Notes under the pieces: model-generated | What the model saw: only the letters and a program-made list of their open reading frames with translations | Databases searched by the model: none | Told to the model about the DNA's origin: nothing | Translations under genes and position numbers: made by a program | Assembly: GCF_016313185.1 (NCBI RefSeq) | Contig: NZ_CP066218.1 | Location: 4,464,001 to 4,528,000 of the forward strand | Length of the DNA: 64,000 bases | Direction of reading: 5' to 3' | Source of the DNA: Mycolicibacterium baixiangningiae | GTDB lineage: Bacteria > Actinomycetota > Actinomycetes > Mycobacteriales > Mycobacteriaceae | In this document: positions 45,064 to 57,869 of the stretch, in pieces | Layout: every line of letters starts with the position of its first letter | Numbering within the stretch: the first letter of the stretch is position 1

Positions 45064-45576
45064 TCAGGTGCCGCCGAGTAGCCGGTCCCGCAGTGCCTGA
45101 TCCTTCTCGAGCACCATCCGTTCGAGGTCCGCCTGGAATCGGATCATGCGCTCGCGCAGCGCGGGGTCCGCGGCCGCGAGGATCCGCACGGCCAGCAGCC
45201 CGGCATTGCGGGCCCCGCCGATCGACACGGTGGCCACCGGCACGCCGGCCGGCATCTGCACGATCGACAGCAGCGAGTCCAGCCCGTCGAGGCGGGCCAG
45301 CGGCACCGGCACGCCGATCACCGGCAGCGGGGTGGCCGCGGCCACCATGCCCGGCAGGTGAGCCGCCCCGCCCGCTCCGGCGATGATCACCTGGAGACCC
45401 CGGTCCGCCGCGGTGCGCGCGTAATCGAGCATGCGACCGGGGGTGCGGTGCGCGGAGACCACGCCCACCTCGAACGCCACCTCGAACTCGGCGAGCGCTT
45501 CGGCGGCGTCGGTCATCACCGACCAGTCGCTGTCGCTGCCCATGATGACCCCGACGCGTGGGGCGCGTGCGTTCAA
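45064..45576 (-). CDS. purE: N5-carboxyaminoimidazole ribonucleotide mutase
   Basis: 170 residues from a TTG at 45574-45576 that overlaps the purK stop (TTGA) and has AAGGAAG upstream; a longer frame to 45621 lacks this. PurE converts N5-CAIR to CAIR in purine synthesis. Motifs: [49 protein letters not shown] and [18 protein letters not shown]. It follows purK directly, the usual order, and precedes fadE25 by 39 bases. Confidence 0.95.
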   Translation of the reverse strand: MNARAPRVGVIMGSDSDWSVMTDAAEALAEFEVAFEVGVVSAHRTPGRMLDYARTAADRGLQVIIAGAGGAAHLPGMVAAATPLPVIGVPVPLARLDGLDSLLSIVQMPAGVPVATVSIGGARNAGLLAVRILAAADPALRERMIRFQADLERMVLEKDQALRDRLLGGT

Positions 45577-46784
45577 CTCGAGCTTCCTTTCCCGGTGTGC
45601 GGATCCCATCCGTCGGTCCACTCCGCATGGGACAACCAGTGTGCGGCCCGCTCGGCCCGCTCCCGCAGCACCACCGGATCGGCGCCGGTGATGTTGACGT
45701 GGCCGATCTTGCGGCCGGGCCGTTCACCCTTGCCGTACAGATGGACCTTGGCCTCAGGGATGCGGGCGAAGAGGTGGTGCACGCGTTCGTCCATCGCCAT
45801 CGACGGCGTCTGCGGCGCGCCGAGAACGTTGGCCATGACAGTGGCGGGGGCCAGCAGCGCGGTATCACCGAGCGGATAGTCCAGCACCGCCCGGATGTGT
45901 TGTTCGAACTGGCTGGTGACGGCGCCGTCCATGCTCCAGTGACCGGAGTTGTGCGGACGCATCGCGAGTTCGTTGACCAGCAGCCTGCCGTCGGCGGTCT
46001 CGAAGAGTTCGACGGCCAGCAGGCCGACCACACCCAGTTCGGCGGCCAGCCGCAGGGCCAGCTGCTGCGCGCTCGCACCCAACTCGTCGGACAGTTCCGG
46101 CGCGGGCGCCAGCACGACCACGCAGATGCCCTCCCGCTGCACGGTTTCGACCACCGGCCACGCCGCGCCCTGCCCGAACGGCGATCGGGCCACCAGGGCG
46201 GCGAGCTCGCGGCGCATCGCGACCCGTTCCTCGGCCATGATCGGCACGCCGTCGGCGAGGTAGCGGGCGGCGACATCGCGCGCCTCGTCGGCGTCGGCCG
46301 TCAGCACCACGCCGCGACCGTCGTAGCCGCCGCGCACCGTCTTGATCACCACGGGACCGCCGACCTGCGCGGAGAAGGCGACGATGTCGTCGGCGGTGGA
46401 GATGGCGGAGTAGCGCGGGATCGGCGCGCCCATCGCTTCGAGCCGGCGCCGCATCACCAGCTTGTCCTGGGCGTGCACGAGCGCCTCCGGGGGCGGCGCC
46501 ACGTTGACTCCCTCGGCCACCAGCGTCTCGAGCGCCTCGGTCGGGACATGCTCGTGATCGAAGGTCAGGACCGTCGCGCCGTCGGCCGCGCGTCGCAGGG
46601 CATCGATGTCGGTGTGGGATCCGATCACCACGTCGGGGGTCACGAGCGCGGCGGGCTCCTGGGGACCCGTGGCGAGCACGCGCAGGCTCTGACCCAGCGC
46701 GATCGCCGCTTGATGGGTCATCCTGGCGAGTTGGCCCCCGCCGATCATGGCCACCACGGGTGGCGAAGGGGTTGGATTCGGCAC
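45573..46784 (-). CDS. purK: N5-carboxyaminoimidazole ribonucleotide synthase
   Basis: 403 residues from a GTG at 46784. ATP-grasp enzyme that carboxylates AIR with bicarbonate. Visible motifs: [49 protein letters not shown] (ATP-grasp lid) and [20 protein letters not shown] (metal-binding Glu and Asn). It supplies N5-CAIR to PurE, whose gene overlaps. Divergent from the GtrA gene, 107 bases apart. Confidence 0.95.
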   Translation of the reverse strand: MPNPTPSPPVVAMIGGGQLARMTHQAAIALGQSLRVLATGPQEPAALVTPDVVIGSHTDIDALRRAADGATVLTFDHEHVPTEALETLVAEGVNVAPPPEALVHAQDKLVMRRRLEAMGAPIPRYSAISTADDIVAFSAQVGGPVVIKTVRGGYDGRGVVLTADADEARDVAARYLADGVPIMAEERVAMRRELAALVARSPFGQGAAWPVVETVQREGICVVVLAPAPELSDELGASAQQLALRLAAELGVVGLLAVELFETADGRLLVNELAMRPHNSGHWSMDGAVTSQFEQHIRAVLDYPLGDTALLAPATVMANVLGAPQTPSMAMDERVHHLFARIPEAKVHLYGKGERPGRKIGHVNITGADPVVLRERAERAAHWLSHAEWTDGWDPHTGKGSSS

Positions 46785-46891
46785 GCCGCCTATCGTGTCA
46801 TGACGCCGACCGAGGTCATGACCAGGAACGAAGCAGCGATACGACGCCGGGTTACGACAGAGCCTTCCTGTCTTACGTAGACTGCCTCCTT

Positions 46892-47587
46892 GTGTCCTTC
46901 GCCGATGCGACGATCAAGCGGCTGCCGCGGGCCATCCGGCCGTACGCCGAGCAGCATCATGAGCTGATCAAGTTCGCCATCGTCGGGGCGACGACGTTCA
47001 TCATCGACTCGTCGATCTTCTTCACGCTCAAGCTGACGATCCTCGAGCCCAAGCCGGTGACGGCGAAGATCATCGCCGGGATCGTCGCGGTCATCGCCTC
47101 CTACATCCTCAACCGGGAGTGGAGTTTCCGCGACCGTGGTGGGCGCGAGCGTCATCACGAGGCCTTGCTGTTCTTCGCATTCAGCGGTGTCGGAGTGCTG
47201 TTGAGCATGCTGCCGCTGGTCTTCTCGAGCTACGTGCTGGGGTTGCGGGTACCAGAGGTTTCGCTGACGATCGAGAACATCGCCGACTTCGTCTCGGCGT
47301 ACATCCTGGGCAACCTGCTGCAGATGGCCTTCCGGTTCTGGGCCTTCCGGCGCTGGGTGTTCCCGGAGGAGTTCGGCCGCAACCCGGACAAGGCGCTGGA
47401 GTCCGCGCTCACCAGCGGTGGTATCGCCGAAGCAATGGAGGACGCCGCCGAGAGCCACGGCGACGCCCAACCCGCAGACGACGGGAAGACGGGCACCGTC
47501 ACGCCGTTGCGTCGGCCGGCACGGCGCCGCAACGGGCTCGATCAGCTCGGTGACTCTTCGGACCCCAGGGTGTCGAAGACTTCGTGA
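46892..47587 (+). CDS. GtrA-family membrane protein
   Basis: 231 residues from the GTG at 46892; TAGACT (46878-46883) stands 8 bases upstream, fitting a leaderless start, and the longer frame to 46760 overlaps purK. Four helices: FAIVGATTFIIDSSIFF, AKIIAGIVAVIASYI (followed by the family signature LNREWSF), LLFFAFSGVGVLLSMLPL and a last one near LGNLLQMAFRFWAFRRWVF. GtrA proteins move or present polyprenyl-phosphate sugars. Matches Rv3277. The C-terminal tail is charged and unstructured. The 3' end overlaps the PH-domain gene by 46 bases. Confidence 0.88.
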   Translation: MSFADATIKRLPRAIRPYAEQHHELIKFAIVGATTFIIDSSIFFTLKLTILEPKPVTAKIIAGIVAVIASYILNREWSFRDRGGRERHHEALLFFAFSGVGVLLSMLPLVFSSYVLGLRVPEVSLTIENIADFVSAYILGNLLQMAFRFWAFRRWVFPEEFGRNPDKALESALTSGGIAEAMEDAAESHGDAQPADDGKTGTVTPLRRPARRRNGLDQLGDSSDPRVSKTS

Positions 47588-48060
47588 TACAGCAGTGAGT
47601 GCACGCGTTCCACGCGGGGAATGTCGTGGAACTCGAGCGGATCCTGTGCGGCTGATTCGATGACAAGCGTGCCGGTGCGCACGATCCGGTCGAGGAGACC
47701 GTGCCGGAACTCGACGCTGTTGATCCGCGCCAGCGGGATGTCGATACCGGCCCGGGTGATCAGGCCGTGTCGGAACATGACCCGCCGGTCGGTGATGACG
47801 AAATGCGTGGTCCACCAGCTGAGGAACGGCCACACCGTCAGCCAGCCGACGAGCAGCAGCCAGATCCCCCCGATGACGAGGAAGATCACGTTCTTGGCGG
47901 TGGCGTCCCACTGGAGGGTGTTGACGTATCCCGCGATGAACGCGGCGGCCGCGCTGGTGAACAACAGCACGAACACCGCACCGATCAACCGCTTCCAGTG
48001 CGGATGCCGGTGCAGGACGACCTGCTCGTCTCTGGCCAGGACGTTGTCCGGATAACCCAC
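47542..48060 (-). CDS. bacterial PH-domain membrane protein
   Basis: 172 residues from a GTG. Two helices (FVLLFTSAAAAFIAGYV and VIFLVIGGIWLLLVGWLTV) precede a bPH2 domain about 80-160 (WTTHFVITDRRVMFRHGLIT, DIPLARINSVEFRHGLLDRI). Matches Rv3278c in position. PH-domain membrane proteins of this type have no proven role. Convergent overlap of 46 bases with the GtrA gene; the sugar transferase gene lies 45 bases upstream on the same strand, reading into it from 48106. Confidence 0.85.
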   Translation of the reverse strand: MGYPDNVLARDEQVVLHRHPHWKRLIGAVFVLLFTSAAAAFIAGYVNTLQWDATAKNVIFLVIGGIWLLLVGWLTVWPFLSWWTTHFVITDRRVMFRHGLITRAGIDIPLARINSVEFRHGLLDRIVRTGTLVIESAAQDPLEFHDIPRVERVHSLLYHEVFDTLGSEESPS

Positions 48061-48105
48061 GGCAGCACTTTACTCAGGCGCGTGGTTGCGCCCAGGGTGC
48101 TCGGT

Positions 48106-49596
48106 TCAGTAGGCGCCGGAGTGGCGCAGCATCGCCTTGACGGTCTTGAAGGCGATCAGCAGGTCGGAGACCATGGACCAGTTCTCGACGTAGAACAGGT
48201 CGAGCCGGACCGAGTCCTCCCAGGACAGGTCCGAGCGGCCGCTGACCTGCCACAGACCGGTGATACCGGGACGGACCAGCAGGCGGCGCTTGACGTGGTC
48301 GTCGTAGGTCTTGACCTCGGTGGCCAGGGGCGGGCGGGGGCCGACGACGCTCATATCGCGTTTGAGGACATTGAGGAACTGCGGCAGCTCGTCGATGCTG
48401 TACTTGCGAAGCAGCCGACCGAGCGGGGTCACCCGCGGATCCTCACGAATCTTGAACAGCACTCCCCCGTTGCTGTCATTGAGGTTGGCGAGGTCGGGCA
48501 GCATCCTGTCGGCGCCCTGGACCATCGTGCGGAACTTGATCATCTCGAACGGCCGGCCGTCGAGGCCGATGCGTTCGGAGCGGTAGAAGACCGGTCCCCG
48601 GCTGGTCAGCTTGACTGCGATCGCGACGGCGATCAGCACCGGCGCCCCCAGCAGCAGGACGGTGCTGGCGAAGAGCATGTCGAACAGCCGCTTCTGGAAG
48701 CGCTTCGCACCGTTGTACTGCGGTTTCTCCACGTGGATCAGCGGGAGGCCGGCCACCGGGCGCATGGTCAGGCGCGGGCCCGCGACGTCGACGACGCCGG
48801 GCGAGACGAGCAGGTCGATGTCGAGCTTCTCGAGCTCCCAGGACAGATCACGCATTCCGCGTCCGTCGAGCCGCTCGGTGGCGGTCACAGCGACGGCGTG
48901 GCTCTTGGTGGCGGTCACCGCTCCGACCACATTGGTCTCGTCACCGAAGGTGGGAATGGTGCCCACCCCGGGGACTTCGAGCTCCGCCCGGGAGAACCCA
49001 CTCGGCACGCAGGCCCCGACGACGAGGTATTCCGACTTCGTCTCGCGCGCAAGTGATCTGGTGAGATCGCGAATGGCGTGGGGATTGCCGACCACGAGCA
49101 GCCGGGTGATGCACCGTCCGTACTTCTCGCGCACGGAGGCGACGATGCGGCGGGCGATCCAGCGGAAGAGGATCAGTGTCACCAGGCCGATGGGCAGAGC
49201 GATCATCAGATAACCGCGGGCGATGTTGAGCTTGAACAGCATCGAGATGATCGCCACCGCGCCGAACACGGACAGCGTGGCCATCCACGCCCGCCGGTAC
49301 TCCTCGGCGCCCGAACCGATCACCCGAGGCGACCGGGCGCGGTTGATCGACAACGCCAGCATCCAGGCGACGGCGATGATGACCGAAAGAATCGAGTACG
49401 CGAAGTTCGGATAGGTGCTGGTCTCGCCGGGAAGACTCCCGAACCGGAGCCATTGCGCCGCCCCGACGGCGAGCGCGACGGCAACGAAGTCCACAACCAC
49501 CAGACGGCGCGCGTAGCCGCGCTGCCAGAGTGGCACCCTGCCCGGCTCGGCTACTACCTTTGCTGTCAGATCAACATCATCATTCACCGCGGTCAT
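48106..49596 (-). CDS. polyprenyl-phosphate sugar-1-phosphate transferase (priming enzyme 2)
   Basis: 496 residues from the ATG at 49594-49596 (an in-frame TTG at 49617 is weaker). Four to five N-terminal helices, LLVVGNPHAIRDLTRSLA domain, membrane segment LFASTVLLLGAPVLIAVAIA, and catalytic motifs FEMIKFRTMVQGAD, YSIDELPQFLNVLKRDMSVV, GPRPPLATEV, RPGITGLWQVSGRSDLSWED. Same family as the gene at 42423 but clearly diverged. It stands where birA lies in M. tuberculosis, between the PH-domain gene and accD5. A well-defined promoter with a palindrome over the -35 lies upstream. Confidence 0.92.
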   Translation of the reverse strand: MTAVNDDVDLTAKVVAEPGRVPLWQRGYARRLVVVDFVAVALAVGAAQWLRFGSLPGETSTYPNFAYSILSVIIAVAWMLALSINRARSPRVIGSGAEEYRRAWMATLSVFGAVAIISMLFKLNIARGYLMIALPIGLVTLILFRWIARRIVASVREKYGRCITRLLVVGNPHAIRDLTRSLARETKSEYLVVGACVPSGFSRAELEVPGVGTIPTFGDETNVVGAVTATKSHAVAVTATERLDGRGMRDLSWELEKLDIDLLVSPGVVDVAGPRLTMRPVAGLPLIHVEKPQYNGAKRFQKRLFDMLFASTVLLLGAPVLIAVAIAVKLTSRGPVFYRSERIGLDGRPFEMIKFRTMVQGADRMLPDLANLNDSNGGVLFKIREDPRVTPLGRLLRKYSIDELPQFLNVLKRDMSVVGPRPPLATEVKTYDDHVKRRLLVRPGITGLWQVSGRSDLSWEDSVRLDLFYVENWSMVSDLLIAFKTVKAMLRHSGAY

Positions 49597-49630
49597 GCGG
49601 TCCCCCCCGATGTTCAATTGCTCCCACCCG

Positions 49631-49668
49631 ACCTTAACCGACTTCGTATGATCATCTCAAGATGATCA
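49631..49668 (-). promoter_or_regulatory. promoter with 20-bp palindrome before priming enzyme 2
   Basis: TGATCATCT-CA-AGATGATCA (49649-49668) is a perfect 9-2-9 palindrome. On the minus strand TTGAGA (49655-49660), inside it, and TAAGGT (49631-49636) are 18 bases apart, giving a plausible -35/-10 pair. A regulator bound here would block the -35. The ATG is about 35 bases past the -10 box. Confidence 0.5.
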
Positions 49669-49960
49669 CGAAACCGCTCCGCGGGCGGCCATTCTATTTG
49701 TAAATTCATCGACGGGCCGGGGCGCTTTACCCGGCGCAATCGACGGGCAGCCGTCGAACACGCCTACACGCTGCGATGTTTCGTTGAAGTAACCAACGAA
49801 GGTTGACTTACGTTGACGTCAATGGCAAAATTCGGCGGTCACATCGGCGGGCTGCTCGCATCTCATTGCGCCGCGCATTTGCGTACCGGCAGGGTTCGCC
49901 GCTATTTGTGAAATACGCGCGCATTCCGCTTGCCGCTTTCCGGCGGTTACCGCCGCTCGA

Positions 49961-51741
<1,781 letters not shown>

Positions 51742-51772
51742 ATCTCAGCTGTAGATTCCCCCCAGGAGACCC

Positions 51773-52051
51773 ATGTCGCAGGACACCGACATCACCGAGG
51801 TCAGCGATCACCGACAGCTGACCATCGATCTGCCCCCGGCGGCGGACCCGCACATCCACGTCGTCAAGGGGCAGCCGTCCGACGAGGAGATCGCCGCGCT
51901 GGCCGCGGTGCTCGCCGGCGCCGGTGGCGGCCATGCCGAACCGGGCCCGCAGGAGTTCAACCCGTGGGGCCATCCGGTGGGCAAGCTGCGTTACGACGTC
52001 ACCAGCTGGCAACGGGTGACGCTGCTGGAACGCACCCACATGCGGAGGTGA
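51773..52051 (+). CDS. accE5: acyl-CoA carboxylase epsilon subunit
   Basis: 92 residues, 31 bases after accD5, with AGGAG 6 bases before the ATG. The epsilon subunit (Rv3281 type) stabilises the AccA3-AccD5 complex. The core [20 protein letters not shown] is the conserved epsilon motif, followed by a variable Gly/Pro part and [18 protein letters not shown]. The N-terminus is shorter than in M. tuberculosis, whose protein has repeats. maf overlaps its stop. Confidence 0.93.
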   Translation: MSQDTDITEVSDHRQLTIDLPPAADPHIHVVKGQPSDEEIAALAAVLAGAGGGHAEPGPQEFNPWGHPVGKLRYDVTSWQRVTLLERTHMRR

Positions 52052-52677
52052 CCCGGGTCGTCCTCGGGTCCGCGTCCTCCGGTCGGCTGAAAGTGTTGCG
52101 CCAGGCCGGAATCGAGCCGCTCGTCATCGTCTCGGGCGTCGACGAGGACGCGATCGTCGCGACGCTCGGCGCCGGGGCGCCGCCGGACCAGGTGGTGTGC
52201 GCGCTGGCCGCGGCCAAGGCCGCCAGTGTCGTGGACTCCCTGCCCTCCGACGTCGCGGCCGACTGCGTGGTCATCGGATGCGATTCGATGCTGTGGCTCG
52301 ACGGCCGCCTCACGGGTAAACCCGGATCGGCGGCAGCCGCGCGGGCTCAATGGCAGCTGATGGCCGGGCGCAGCGGTGAGCTCTACACCGGACACTGTCT
52401 TGTGCGGATGCGCGACGGCGTCCCGCTGGGACGTGAACTGGAAGCGGGTGGCACCACGGTCCGGTTCGGCACGCCATCGCCCGGCGATCTGGCCGGATAC
52501 CTCGACAGCGGCGAACCACTCGGTGTCGCAGGCGCTTTCACGCTCGACGGGCTCGGCGGCTGGTTCGTCGACGGTGTCGATGGCGACCCGTCGAACGTCA
52601 TCGGGCTCAGCCTTCCGCTCGTGCGCGCCATGCTGGCGCGGCTCGACCTGTCGGTTCCGCAGTTGTGGACGCGCTGA
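52048..52677 (+). CDS. Maf-like nucleotide pyrophosphatase
   Basis: 209 residues from a GTG overlapping accE5 (GTGA). Maf/Ham1-fold motifs: [38 protein letters not shown] and [12 protein letters not shown]. Such proteins hydrolyse non-canonical nucleoside triphosphates and can affect septum formation. Matches Rv3282. The conserved core is intact. sseA follows after 42 bases, with its own promoter-like box. Confidence 0.9.
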   Translation: MTRVVLGSASSGRLKVLRQAGIEPLVIVSGVDEDAIVATLGAGAPPDQVVCALAAAKAASVVDSLPSDVAADCVVIGCDSMLWLDGRLTGKPGSAAAARAQWQLMAGRSGELYTGHCLVRMRDGVPLGRELEAGGTTVRFGTPSPGDLAGYLDSGEPLGVAGAFTLDGLGGWFVDGVDGDPSNVIGLSLPLVRAMLARLDLSVPQLWTR

Positions 52678-52719
52678 CCACGGGCCCGACGGACCGCCAC
52701 CGGCGGTAGGCTCGATTCC

Positions 52720-53621
52720 GTGCCGCTGCCACCTGATTCCAGCCCCAAACTCGCCGACTACGCCCACCCGGAACGGCTGGTCACCTCCGACTGGCTGGCC
52801 AGCAATCTGGGCCGCCCGGGCCTTTCCATCGTGGAGTCCGACGAAGACGTCCTGCTCTACGACACCGGCCACATCCCGGGTGCGGTGAAGATCGACTGGC
52901 ACGTCGACCTCAACGACCCATGCGTGCGCGACTACATCGACGGTGAGCAGTTCGCCGCACTGATGGATCGCAAGGGCATCGGCCGCGACGACACCGTGGT
53001 GATCTACGGCGACAAGAGCAACTGGTGGGCGGCCTACGCGCTGTGGGTGTTCACGTTGTTCGGCCATCCCGACGTCCGCCTGCTCGACGGTGGCCGAGAC
53101 CTGTGGATCTCCGATGGCCGCGACACCACCCTCGACGTGCCGTCCAAACAGACCAGCGGCTACCCCGTCGTCGAGCGCGACGACGCCCCGATCCGTGCCT
53201 TCCGCGAGGACGTGCTGGGGATCCTCGGCAAGCAGCCGCTCATCGACGTCCGCTCGCCCGCCGAGTACACCGGTGAGCGGACCCATATGCCCGACTACCC
53301 GGACGAGGGCGCACTGCGCGGCGGGCACATCCCTACCGCCAGGTCGATCCCGTGGAGCAAGGCCGCCCGGGACAACGGCCAGTTCCGCTCCCGCGCTGAA
53401 CTGGAGGAGCTCTACGGTTTCCTCTCCGAGGGCGATGCGGACCCGAAGACGGTCGTCTACTGCCGCATCGGGGAACGCTCCAGCCACACCTGGTTCGTCC
53501 TGACCCACCTGCTCGGCCTGCCCGGGGTGCGCAACTACGACGGTTCGTGGACCGAGTGGGGCAATGCGGTGCGGGTGCCCGTCGCCGTCGGCCCCGATCC
53601 GGGTGAGGTCCCCGCGTCGTC

Positions 53622-53625
<4 letters not shown>
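52720..53625 (+). CDS. sseA: thiosulfate/3-mercaptopyruvate sulfurtransferase
   Basis: 301 residues from a GTG; TAGGCT is 7 bases upstream, consistent with leaderless transcription. Two rhodanese domains: about 20-140 (inactive, [19 protein letters not shown]) and 165-295 with the catalytic Cys248 in [15 protein letters not shown]. It transfers sulfane sulfur to thiol acceptors. Matches Rv3283. The sufE-like gene overlaps its stop by ATGA, suggesting sulfur handover between the two products. Confidence 0.93.
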
Positions 53626-55993
<2,368 letters not shown>

Positions 55994-56011
55994 TCCCCCA
56001 CGCAGCACCTG

Positions 56012-56063
56012 ACCCCGGCGCAGCCCGATCGACGCGAGTCGAACGAGCTGCGCCGGGGTTTTT
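56012..56063 (+). terminator. intrinsic terminator after accA3
   Basis: A perfect 12-bp stem, ACCCCGGCGCAG (56012-56023) with CTGCGCCGGGGT (56048-56059), is followed by TTTTT (56059-56063). The 24-base loop has a minor inner stem. This is the clearest intrinsic terminator in the window, closing the accD5-accA3 block. Confidence 0.9.
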
Positions 56064-56791
56064 GGCATGTCGCTGCGGCGCCCCGTGGGCCGGTTCGCGG
56101 GCGCGGTGCGGCCCACGGCGTCCACGCCCCAGTCGGGATCTGAGCGCCCCGACGACCGTGTAGTTTTGCTGCGATTCCCGCTTCCCCGGCTCTGGAGTCG
56201 GTCCCCGCGAGCGCTCTTCGCAGCGTTTCTGACTCCGCCGAGCGCAATGTGCTCGTTACCCAAGCAAAGGTAAGACGGACTACAAATCGAGGTTTCGATC
56301 ATGATTCTCCATGTCGTTGCCACACCGCACGGACTTTGCGACGGCGCCCGTTCCATACCTTGTCGACCCGACGTCCCCGCACAGTCCAGGCAACGTGCCG
56401 AGCAAACATGAGAGCACGTCTACAGGCTGTGTATGATCAACAGTGACGGATGTTGGCGAATAATGACAGGTCCATTCATGGGGCTGTGGATCCCCCGCCG
56501 ACGTCGGCGACGGCGCCACTCTGAGTTTTGCCGGAGCGGGTCGCCGACGACGTGGAAATGTTTCCTCAGCGAATAACAACGGGCTCTCGAAAAATTTGCT
56601 TTACCGTCAGCGGGAGCCATTAAGTAAATGCCGGATCTTCCCAATTGCCTCTAAGGTTCCCCTCAGGTACAGTTTGCTACGTGCCCGACGGGGCCAGGCA
56701 GGAAATGGTCATTGACGGCGGCGACCCGGCGTCAGGTACCAAATGGCGAGGCGTGTAGAGGGACAGTCGCCTCAACATTCGAGGGGGAGCG
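56064..56791. other. 728-base region without recognised genes
   Basis: Between the accA3 terminator and the phosphonate cluster. Short open frames on both strands have no family features, Shine-Dalgarno support or synteny. The middle part (56270-56660) is less GC-rich than the surroundings, which may reflect regulatory DNA, an unrecognised small RNA or the scar of an insertion. Nothing specific can be supported. Confidence 0.4.
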
Positions 56792-56827
56792 GTCCCGCTT
56801 CTCCGGTGAGAGCCGGAGAAGCGGGAC
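56792..56827 (-). terminator. hairpin ending the phosphonate operon
   Basis: Perfect 15-bp arms GTCCCGCTTCTCCGG (56792-56806) and CCGGAGAAGCGGGAC (56813-56827) with a 6-base loop lie 4 bases after the dehydrogenase stop. No T-tract follows, as is common for mycobacterial terminators. Confidence 0.7.
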
Positions 56828-56831
56828 GTCG

Positions 56832-57869
56832 CTACGACGGCGCCACAGCGGCGCGCAGGGTTCCGGGCGGCAGGGTTCCGGGCGGCAGGGTCCCGGGCGG
56901 CAGGGTTCCGGGCGGCACGGAGGCCGCCAGCACGGAGGCGATGTCGTCGAGGCGCACCGGGTCCGACACCACCGACGCCCACGGACACAGCTCCTGCGTC
57001 CGGTCCAGGAATGTGATCGCCTGCTCGAGGTGGCGCGGTTCGTAGTTGTGCACACCGCGGATCGTCCACCATTTGCGCACCACACTCTCCGGGTCGAGCG
57101 ATAGCGCAGGACCGGGCATCACCGAGCCGGCAAGAACCAGGACACCCCCGACGTCCAGCCGCGTCAGCGCGGCCTCGACCGCGCCGGCCGCGCCGGTGAA
57201 GTCGATAGTGACGTCCACCGGTCCCCCGGCATCCGCAGCGGCGCCGAAGCGTTCGGCCGACCTCAGCCGTTCGGCGTCGAGGTCGGTGATCCGCACGTGC
57301 GCCCCGGCGTCCGCGCACGCGGCGGCCGCGGTGACCCCCAGCATGCCGGCGCCGCAGATCAGCACCCGGCGCCCGGCGAGCGGACCGGCCGCCTCCAGCG
57401 TCGCCATCACAGTCGCTGTCGCACATGCTGCGGGCGCGGCCACCCGGTCGTCGAGCCCCTCGGGTACCCGCAGGACCGTCACCCCGCGAGGCAGGGCGAT
57501 GTATTCGGCATACGCACCAGAGAGCGGCCAGTCCCCCGCGAACGGTTCGTGCCCCACCTTGCGCACCACCGCGCATTTGGCGCTGCGCCCCGCGCGGCAC
57601 CGTGGGCACCGCCCGCACGCGGAGATGACCGACCAGACCACCCGCTCCCCGACCGACAGGCCGCGGTGCGGATCGGGCACGGCGACCTCCCCGACGGCCT
57701 CGTGTCCGAGCACGCTGGGACACGGGCTGCGCCGGCGTCCGGCAACGGTGTGCAGGTCGCTGCCGCAGACGGTGGCCAGTCGCACCCGCACGATCAGGTC
57801 GCCGTCGTGCGGTAGGGCCACCTCACGGATCTCGACGCCGCTGCCGGTCCAGACCGCGGCCCTGCTCAC
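56832..57869 (-). CDS. phosphonate-cluster zinc alcohol dehydrogenase
   Basis: 345 residues from a GTG overlapping the phnE stop. Medium-chain Zn dehydrogenase: catalytic Cys35 (CGSDLH), GHE 55-57, structural zinc Cys85, 88, 91 and 99, NAD loop LICGAGMLGVTAAAA. Alcohol dehydrogenases of this kind recur in phosphonate operons (TIGR03366 type) and may oxidise or reduce the aldehyde/alcohol left after C-P cleavage. The C-terminus ends in four PPGTL repeats encoded by a 15-bp tandem repeat, outside the catalytic fold. The substrate is unproven. Confidence 0.85.
   Translation of the reverse strand: MSRAAVWTGSGVEIREVALPHDGDLIVRVRLATVCGSDLHTVAGRRRSPCPSVLGHEAVGEVAVPDPHRGLSVGERVVWSVISACGRCPRCRAGRSAKCAVVRKVGHEPFAGDWPLSGAYAEYIALPRGVTVLRVPEGLDDRVAAPAACATATVMATLEAAGPLAGRRVLICGAGMLGVTAAAACADAGAHVRITDLDAERLRSAERFGAAADAGGPVDVTIDFTGAAGAVEAALTRLDVGGVLVLAGSVMPGPALSLDPESVVRKWWTIRGVHNYEPRHLEQAITFLDRTQELCPWASVVSDPVRLDDIASVLAASVPPGTLPPGTLPPGTLPPGTLRAAVAPS
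56856..56915 (-). repeat. 15-bp tandem repeat, 4 copies, at dehydrogenase C-terminus
   Basis: Unit CAGGGTTCCGGGCGG (plus strand) at 56856, 56871, 56886 (one change) and 56901. It encodes PPGTL units in frame near the stop codon. The array could expand or contract without a frameshift. Confidence 0.9.

Noticed and set aside
56249..56579. Short open frames in the gap after accA3
   Set aside because: Frames on both strands overlap each other and show no start signals or protein-like composition.
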